A stretch of DNA of 10,345 bases from Candidatus Heimdallarchaeota archaeon (GTDB taxonomy: Archaea > Asgardarchaeota > Heimdallarchaeia > Heimdallarchaeales > Kariarchaeaceae). Made by a program: the position numbers and the translations under genes. Positions within the stretch are counted from its first letter, which is position 1. The number at the start of each line of letters is the position of its first letter. This document shows positions 6,263 to 10,345 of this stretch, in pieces. Location: NCBI GenBank assembly GCA_027016475.1, contig JALUTL010000150.1, forward strand, positions 3,647 to 13,991, given 5' to 3'. Under the pieces are notes generated by a model. The model was not told where the DNA came from. It did no database searches and was given only the letters and a program-made list of their open reading frames with translations.

Positions 6263-7600
6263 TTATGCTTCATTGAATTGATCCAGCCAATTGACCAATG
6301 CCAAAATGCCGTTGTAGACATCTGGAGCAATATCCTTTATGAAATCTTCATTTGATTGGTATGTGTCAAATTCATCTATTTTTTCCAAGGCATAACCACC
6401 ATTGAAGTTGACAAAGGCCAATCGTGCTGTCAATGAATCAAGGGGCATGCCAAACGCGGTACCAGGGAGCATTGCCACCCCAGATTCCTGCAAAATTGTG
6501 GACATTAGTTCATTGGATGTTCGAATTCCTTTTTGCAACAATTTCTGTCTGTATTTTTCAAAATCTATGAAAATGTAAAAACCCCCGGCTGCCGGGTTGA
6601 CCTTAACACCAGCTGCTTTCAACTGATTTGTACAGAATGTGGATATGGTTTTCAAGACGCGGTTCGATTTGGCAATATACTGGTTCAATTGTTCTCGATC
6701 ATTGTATGCGGCAACAGCGGCATATTGTATTGGAGCAGCCACACATGAATATGTTTCTGAAGCCAACACAGCACAGGCCATTTGGATTTCCTTGAGCTCT
6801 TTTGGGAAAATGAACGTACCCAAGCGCCAGCCGCCAGCACCAGCCCATTTGGAAAGTCCACCGCTAATTATGGTTCCTTCGGGATAGTAACGTACTATTG
6901 AATAGTAATGATCTGTGAAGGTCAATCGGTCATAGATTTCATCTGAAACAACAATGACACCATATTCTCGTGCAATTCGTGCAATTTCCATTAAAGTTTC
7001 TTCATGGGCTTCAGAACCAGTTGGGTTGTTGAAATAGTTCAACAGGAGCAGTTTTGGTGAATCATCATGATTTTTCAGATATTCCTCAAATTCGTTGGGA
7101 TCAAGTTGCCAGTTATTTTCAGCAGTTGTCTGAAAGGTATGGATGCGTCTGCCAAGCATTCGTGCCTGAGGAATGTAGGTTACCCAACAAGGAACTGGAA
7201 TTAGCAGTTCTGCATTCAAAACAAACTGGATAAGGAACAGAAGTTGTTTTGAGCCTGGTGCAATCAATACTTGGCTTTTGTCGACATCCAAGCCCTTTAC
7301 TTCCCGATAGAATTTGGCTACAGCCTCACGGAGGGCTGGAAGACCATCAACAGGAAGGTAATCTTTTTCCTTTGCATAGGATTTCAACTCTTCAACCATA
7401 AAATCAGGAACAGGGAAGGGAGATTGACCGAAGCCGAACTTGTATACCTTTTTTCTTTCCTGTTCCAGTTCGTACGATAGTTCATTGATCGCCAAAGTAG
7501 GAGATTTGCCAAAACCTTTCATGTTTGGATTTATGTAAAGGTTCAGTTTGTTGAAATTGAATTTGTGTTGTTCCATTACAGCTTCCGACCTGTCGTCCAT
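6263..7600 (-). CDS. PLP-dependent class I/II aminotransferase (aspartate aminotransferase fold)
   Basis: A fold-type I aminotransferase of 445 residues from the start chosen here. Visible motifs, numbered from that start: DYLPVDGLPALREA (about 80-93), the PLP-phosphate loop PGSKQ (115-119), NNPTG (191-195) with the Asn that contacts PLP, SDEIYD (219-224), and SGGLSKWAGAGGWRLG (246-261) with the Schiff-base lysine K251. An arginine in ARLAFVNF near the C-terminus would bind the substrate carboxylate. The amino-acid substrate cannot be told from this. Start choice: the frame is open back to an ATG at 7651 and also has ATGs at 7600 and 7576. A TATA-like box (CATATTTATC, 7622-7631) lies 27 bases before 7600, which would leave 7651 upstream of the promoter, so I prefer 7600. 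The gene is monocistronic and divergent from glycerol-1-phosphate dehydrogenase. Confidence 0.92.
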   Translation of the reverse strand: MDDRSEAVMEQHKFNFNKLNLYINPNMKGFGKSPTLAINELSYELEQERKKVYKFGFGQSPFPVPDFMVEELKSYAKEKDYLPVDGLPALREAVAKFYREVKGLDVDKSQVLIAPGSKQLLFLIQFVLNAELLIPVPCWVTYIPQARMLGRRIHTFQTTAENNWQLDPNEFEEYLKNHDDSPKLLLLNYFNNPTGSEAHEETLMEIARIAREYGVIVVSDEIYDRLTFTDHYYSIVRYYPEGTIISGGLSKWAGAGGWRLGTFIFPKELKEIQMACAVLASETYSCVAAPIQYAAVAAYNDREQLNQYIAKSNRVLKTISTFCTNQLKAAGVKVNPAAGGFYIFIDFEKYRQKLLQKGIRTSNELMSTILQESGVAMLPGTAFGMPLDSLTARLAFVNFNGGYALEKIDEFDTYQSNEDFIKDIAPDVYNGILALVNWLDQFNEA

Positions 7601-7621
7601 CAAATAGTAGATTCTTGAAAA

Positions 7622-7631
7622 GATAAATATG
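7622..7631 (-). promoter_or_regulatory. TATA-like box of the aminotransferase gene
   Basis: The minus strand reads CATATTTATC, centred 27 bases upstream of the ATG at 7600. If this is the promoter, the upstream ATG at 7651 cannot be used, so the box decides the start. Confidence 0.5.
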
Positions 7632-7720
7632 ACTCTTTCGCAATATTCCATTTCCCTTTTTGTTAATTTTCAGGAACAAGGGAAACTACAACAATCTGTA
7701 ATATTACACTAGTGAAAATT

Positions 7721-7728
7721 GATATAAC
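7721..7728 (+). promoter_or_regulatory. TATA-like box of the glycerol-1-phosphate dehydrogenase gene
   Basis: GATATAAC is centred about 25 bases before the GTG at 7750, so the transcript could begin right at that GTG. It supports a leaderless GTG start over the in-frame ATG at 7768. Confidence 0.5.
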
Positions 7729-7749
7729 CCTAAAAAACAATATGGGACT

Positions 7750-8829
7750 GTGAGTTATTCCAGACTAATGGATCGTCCATTGATCGAGCTTCCACGTCTG
7801 TTTGATGTGCGGCTTAATGCCATCGAAAAGATTGGAGAAAACCTTGATAAGTTAAAGTTGGAAGGGCCAGTTGCTCTGCTGAGCGGCAAAAAAACCTACC
7901 AAATCGCAGGAAAGAAAGTGCAACAGGTGTTGGAGGATCATCATCGAGAAGTTCACACATTCACAGTATGTGACGATTCTATTGAAACTGCGAATGAGGC
8001 AATTGAGTTCTTCAAAGAAATCAATGCATTTTTTGCTGTCGGAGTTGGAGGCGGAAAGGTTATTGATGTAGCAAAATATGCCTCACATGAATTCAACATT
8101 CCGTTTGTTTCAGTTCCAACAGCAGCATCCCATGATGGAATTGCAAGCGCAAGAGCTTCTTTGAAAGGAGTGGACATAAAAGGATCATTTCCTGCAAAGG
8201 CACCAATTATGGTGGTTGGGGACATAGAAACCCTTGCAAAAGCCCCCAAAAGGTTTACTATTTCAGGGTGTGCCGACATTATTTCAAACAAGACTGCGAT
8301 CATGGATTGGGAACTGTCCCAAAGAATTACTGGGGAACACATGTCATCGTATGCCTCAACACTTTCCGAGATATCAGCAATATCAATGATAGAAGCAAGG
8401 GAAGAAATTGCGAAGGATCCAATTAAAGGGGCGTATCATGTGTTCAAAGGATTGATTACCAGTTCGATGGCAATGTGCATTCAGGGTTCATCTAGACCAG
8501 CAAGCGGCGCAGAGCATTTGATATCACACAGTTTGGATCAAATATTGAAGAAGCCGGCATTGCATGGCGAACAGGTTGGGCTTATGTCAATCTTCACTAT
8601 GTTTCTCCACGGGGGCAATTGGAAAGAAATACGGGAAACCCTTGAGATCATTGGGGCACCGACAACTGCGCAACAGATTGGAGCCTCGGCAGAAGAACTT
8701 ATTCAAGCAATCAGTATTGCCCAAAGCATAAGACCAGACCGATACACCATTCTTTCAACTGGTGTGACCGAAAAGGCAATTGTGAATGCCTTGGTCAAGA
8801 CCGGGATAATTGACAAAGAAGAACTGTAG
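7750..8829 (+). CDS. egsA: sn-Glycerol-1-phosphate dehydrogenase [NAD(P)+]
   Basis: A 359-residue enzyme of the iron-containing alcohol dehydrogenase/glycerol dehydrogenase fold. It reduces dihydroxyacetone phosphate to sn-glycerol-1-phosphate, the backbone of archaeal ether lipids. Motifs: GVGGGKVIDVAKY (98-110, nucleotide binding), PTAASHDGIASARAS (123-137), and Zn ligands D176 (GCADIIS), H256 (SGAEHLISH) and H272 (LHGEQVG). PTAASHDGIAS with ARAS is characteristic of G1P dehydrogenase and not of bacterial glycerol dehydrogenases. Bacterial AraM is related, but the context here is archaeal. The start is GTG at 7750, supported by a TATA-like box 25 bases before; ATG at 7768 is the alternative and would begin MDRPLIELPR, close to where many homologues begin. 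A DUF2203 gene follows after 59 bases. Confidence 0.95.
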   Translation: MSYSRLMDRPLIELPRLFDVRLNAIEKIGENLDKLKLEGPVALLSGKKTYQIAGKKVQQVLEDHHREVHTFTVCDDSIETANEAIEFFKEINAFFAVGVGGGKVIDVAKYASHEFNIPFVSVPTAASHDGIASARASLKGVDIKGSFPAKAPIMVVGDIETLAKAPKRFTISGCADIISNKTAIMDWELSQRITGEHMSSYASTLSEISAISMIEAREEIAKDPIKGAYHVFKGLITSSMAMCIQGSSRPASGAEHLISHSLDQILKKPALHGEQVGLMSIFTMFLHGGNWKEIRETLEIIGAPTTAQQIGASAEELIQAISIAQSIRPDRYTILSTGVTEKAIVNALVKTGIIDKEEL

Positions 8830-8855
8830 TTTAATTGTCGGCTCAAAATACAAGA

Positions 8856-8873
8856 AAAGTTAATTAGTATAAC
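8856..8873 (+). promoter_or_regulatory. Possible TATA region of the DUF2203 gene
   Basis: The AT-rich stretch AAAGTTAATTAGTATAAC lies 16-33 bases before the ATG at 8889. Either GTTAATTAG (best spacing, about 27) or AGTATAAC (somewhat close) could be the box. Cotranscription with the dehydrogenase is equally possible. Confidence 0.3.
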
Positions 8874-8888
8874 TAAAAATTACTACCT

Positions 8889-9302
8889 ATGAATGAAGAC
8901 CTGTTTAAAACACAGGAAATTCCTGTCAGGGCAGTGCAAGTAGAGGATGCCAAAGCTAAAATCCATTTGATTGAGCCATTGATCAGGTCTGCTGTTGATC
9001 TTTATTCAGTATATGAGATGAAGTTGCAAGAGCTTGAAAACAGCAAGGATCTACCTGCTGAATCGGTTACTCTCCTTCGGTTTGAATTGGATCAAGTGAT
9101 GGAAGAGCTTATGGACATAAAAATCAGACTTTTGCAAAATGATGCTTTGGTAAAAGACTGGAAGAATGGCATCGTCAACTTCGTTTCGATCAGGAAGTTT
9201 GAACCGGTGTTTATATGCTACAGGATGGGAGAATCAGACATACGCTACTATTATAAGTTTTCAGAGGATTATTGCCACAGGCGGCCAATTGATTTCAAAT
9301 AA
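8889..9302 (+). CDS. DUF2203 family protein
   Basis: A 137-residue soluble protein. The N-terminal half (about 15-85) is a pair of helices with heptad-like leucines, probably a helical hairpin or coiled coil. The C-terminal part reads KDWKNGIVNFVS...FICYRMGESDIRYYYKFSEDY...RRPID, matching the DUF2203 signature that I recall as KD-x-GLVDFP...LCW-x-GE-x-I-x-x-W/Y-H...GR-x-P. The usual Trp-His of 'yWH' is replaced by YYYK, and the Gly-Phe before the terminal Arg by YCH. The function of the family is unknown. Start at ATG 8889 is the first in the frame after the upstream gene. It follows glycerol-1-phosphate dehydrogenase on the same strand, but that alone does not indicate a lipid role. Confidence 0.8.
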   Translation: MNEDLFKTQEIPVRAVQVEDAKAKIHLIEPLIRSAVDLYSVYEMKLQELENSKDLPAESVTLLRFELDQVMEELMDIKIRLLQNDALVKDWKNGIVNFVSIRKFEPVFICYRMGESDIRYYYKFSEDYCHRRPIDFK

Positions 9303-9310
9303 ATGGGTAC

Positions 9311-9362
9311 ATGATCAGTTCGTTGGTCATTTCATCTCTGGAGATCATTGACTCTCTTTTCA
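9311..9362 (+). terminator. Hairpins and T-rich tract between convergent genes
   Basis: Bases 9311-9330 can fold into an 8-pair stem (with G-U pairs) closed by a UUCG tetraloop. A second short dyad, ATCTC-TG-GAGAT, follows at 9334-9345, then the pyrimidine-rich tract CTCTCTTTTC at 9352-9361. This lies 9 bases after the DUF2203 stop and ends just before the biotin ligase stop on the other strand, where a terminator for the plus-strand unit is expected. Confidence 0.4.
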
Positions 9363-9375
9363 TCATTTCACGCCC

Positions 9376-9921
9376 CTAAATTTGATCTTTGCTAAGCACG
9401 TCAAGGTAGGTTGTTATTTCGTTGGCAATGAGTTCCGCCACTTCGGAAACTGTAGTTGATATTCCCTCTGATTTCAAAGATGTTGCATAGTGCTGAAGTT
9501 CATCTGGGATTTTGTTGTTGACATTAATACCTATTCCAACAATTACAGATATAATCTGTTTTTCTGAAATCGAGGTTTCCATCAGAATTCCTGCAACTTT
9601 TCTTTTGTTGAGGAAAATGTCATTCGGCAACTTAACTTCAAAAGGAATTCCAAAAACGTCAGAAAGCCGTTTGCATAGATTGTGAACCAAAGGAGTCAGA
9701 ATGTCTTTTGCATTGATTTGGCAGTTCATTCCGACAGACATCCATACGCCTCCCTCAGGAGAATACCACACATTTCCCTTTCTTCCTCGGCCACGAGTTT
9801 GTTCCCTTGCAAGAACTATGAAGTAATTTCCACCGTCCATTAGAAAATCCTTGGCTATGTCATTTGTAGAACCTATGGTGTCAAGATAGATGAAGTTCCA
9901 GCCTGGGATTGATAGATTCAT
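9376..9921 (-). CDS. birA: Biotin-[acetyl-CoA carboxylase] ligase, minimal catalytic core
   Basis: A 181-residue biotin-protein ligase that would make biotinyl-5'-AMP and attach biotin to the lysine of a biotin carrier protein. Motifs: TIGSTND (15-21), the biotinyl-AMP loop GRGRKG (44-49), KLPND (97-101), KVAGIL with K108 as the expected catalytic lysine, and VGIGINVN (127-134). It has no N-terminal DNA-binding domain and no C-terminal SH3-like domain, so it is shorter than most BirA proteins (usually 230 or more) and should not be a repressor. KLPND departs from the usual KWPND. The start at 9921 lies 2 bases after the epimerase stop with an AGAGG site about 8 bases upstream, so the two genes form an operon. 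The pairing suggests its target is a propionyl-CoA/acyl-CoA carboxylase carrier. Confidence 0.93.
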   Translation of the reverse strand: MNLSIPGWNFIYLDTIGSTNDIAKDFLMDGGNYFIVLAREQTRGRGRKGNVWYSPEGGVWMSVGMNCQINAKDILTPLVHNLCKRLSDVFGIPFEVKLPNDIFLNKRKVAGILMETSISEKQIISVIVGIGINVNNKIPDELQHYATSLKSEGISTTVSEVAELIANEITTYLDVLSKDQI

Positions 9922-9923
9922 GG

Positions 9924-10316
9924 TTATGCCTCTTCTAACTCAATCAATACACCAAATGTATCTTTGGGATGGAAAAACACCACCCGATGACCTTCAGCTC
10001 CGATTGAAGGTTCGCCCAATGTCCGGACACCAATACTCTTCATGTTTTCTATTAGACCGTCAAAATCATTGGTCTTTATGGCAATATGATGAATTCCCGG
10101 GCCCCTTTTGGACAGAAAGTTTGTAATAGGTGTTACGTCATCAGCAGGTTCAAGCAATTCAATTTTAGTATCTCCAATTTCTATAAACGATACATTGACC
10201 TTCTGTGCCTCAACCAAGTGAGAATCGCTGGCTTTCTTCCCAGTCAAAGTCTCAAAAACCAGCTTTGCCTCTTCGATTTTGTTGACAGCTATAGCAACTT
10301 GTGACAGGACAGTCAT
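9924..10316 (-). CDS. mce: Methylmalonyl-CoA epimerase
   Basis: A 130-residue VOC-fold protein of normal length that interconverts (S)- and (R)-methylmalonyl-CoA between propionyl-CoA carboxylase and methylmalonyl-CoA mutase. It aligns well by eye with human MCEE: FIEIGDTKIELLEP (44-57), TPITNFLSK, GIHHIAI (74-80), a GAEGHRVVFFHPKD segment and GVLIELEEA (122-130). Metal-ligand positions H76/H77 and E126 are present. At the N-terminus the family's (L-x-)HVAIAV is QVAIAV: the first metal ligand His is Q6 (codon CAA). This may be tolerated, since human glyoxalase I uses Gln at the equivalent place, but it is unusual. A TATA-like CATAAAG is 24 bases before the ATG. Biotin ligase follows in the same operon. 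Confidence 0.93.
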   Translation of the reverse strand: MTVLSQVAIAVNKIEEAKLVFETLTGKKASDSHLVEAQKVNVSFIEIGDTKIELLEPADDVTPITNFLSKRGPGIHHIAIKTNDFDGLIENMKSIGVRTLGEPSIGAEGHRVVFFHPKDTFGVLIELEEA

Positions 10317-10334
10317 AAACTACAGTTTCCTTTA

Positions 10335-10343
10335 CTCTTTATG
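10335..10343 (-). promoter_or_regulatory. TATA-like box of the epimerase-biotin ligase operon
   Basis: The minus strand reads CATAAAGAG near the right edge, centred about 24 bases before the epimerase ATG at 10316. No Shine-Dalgarno is closer to the ATG, so the first gene is probably leaderless, in contrast to the internal biotin ligase gene. Confidence 0.4.
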
Positions 10344-10345
10344 AA

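Noticed and set aside
7953..8342. A 129-codon minus-strand frame inside glycerol-1-phosphate dehydrogenase
   Set aside because: It is antisense to the nucleotide-binding and metal-site region of a clear gene.
1..10345. CRISPR array, insertion sequence, transposase or phage genes
   Set aside because: No regularly spaced repeats, terminal inverted repeats or mobile-element proteins were seen on either strand.

Overview
The window is archaeal chromosomal DNA, moderately AT-rich and densely coded. The archaeal call rests on three things: an aEF1A/EF-Tu-type elongation factor of the archaeal/eukaryotic class, an sn-glycerol-1-phosphate dehydrogenase (the enzyme that sets archaeal lipid stereochemistry), and TATA-like boxes about 25-30 bases before most first-gene start codons. 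The EF1A carries the long insert after the third GTPase motif that is shared by eukaryotes and TACK/Asgard archaea, and its N-terminal third reads strikingly like eukaryotic eEF1A. An Asgard lineage is therefore a reasonable guess, perhaps a Heimdallarchaeia-like one given the ferritin and the extradiol dioxygenase. That placement is inference; a TACK archaeon is not excluded.

Layout, left to right. Minus strand 1-3120: the N-terminal part of a secreted subtilisin-like protease with a PA domain (cut by the window edge, with an apparent one-base frame problem in its signal peptide), a ferritin, and EF1A. Plus strand 3281-4807: a 4,5-DOPA-dioxygenase-like extradiol enzyme, then a six-helix membrane protein. 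Minus strand 4743-6051: a two-gene operon of a thiosulfate sulfurtransferase and a SufE-like protein, whose 3' end overlaps the membrane protein tail to tail. Minus strand 6263-7600: a class I/II aminotransferase. Plus strand 7750-9302: glycerol-1-phosphate dehydrogenase and a DUF2203 protein. Minus strand 9376-10316: methylmalonyl-CoA epimerase followed 2 bases later by a minimal biotin-protein ligase.

Genes that appear to work together: the sulfurtransferase and SufE-like protein (persulfide sulfur handling, probably Fe-S assembly or another sulfur pathway); and the epimerase with biotin ligase (propionyl-CoA carboxylation needs a biotinylated carrier, and the epimerase handles its product). 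First genes of transcription units mostly look leaderless, while the second genes of the two minus-strand operons have AGAGG-type Shine-Dalgarno sites. EF1A has both a TATA box and an SD.

Most of the window is housekeeping. I saw no CRISPR array, insertion sequence, tRNA or rRNA, and no clear undescribed multi-gene system. The points most worth a second look are the protease frame break, the His-to-Gln change at a metal-ligand position of the epimerase, the archaeal sulfurtransferase-SufE pair, and the eukaryote-like EF1A placed away from its usual ribosomal-protein neighbours.
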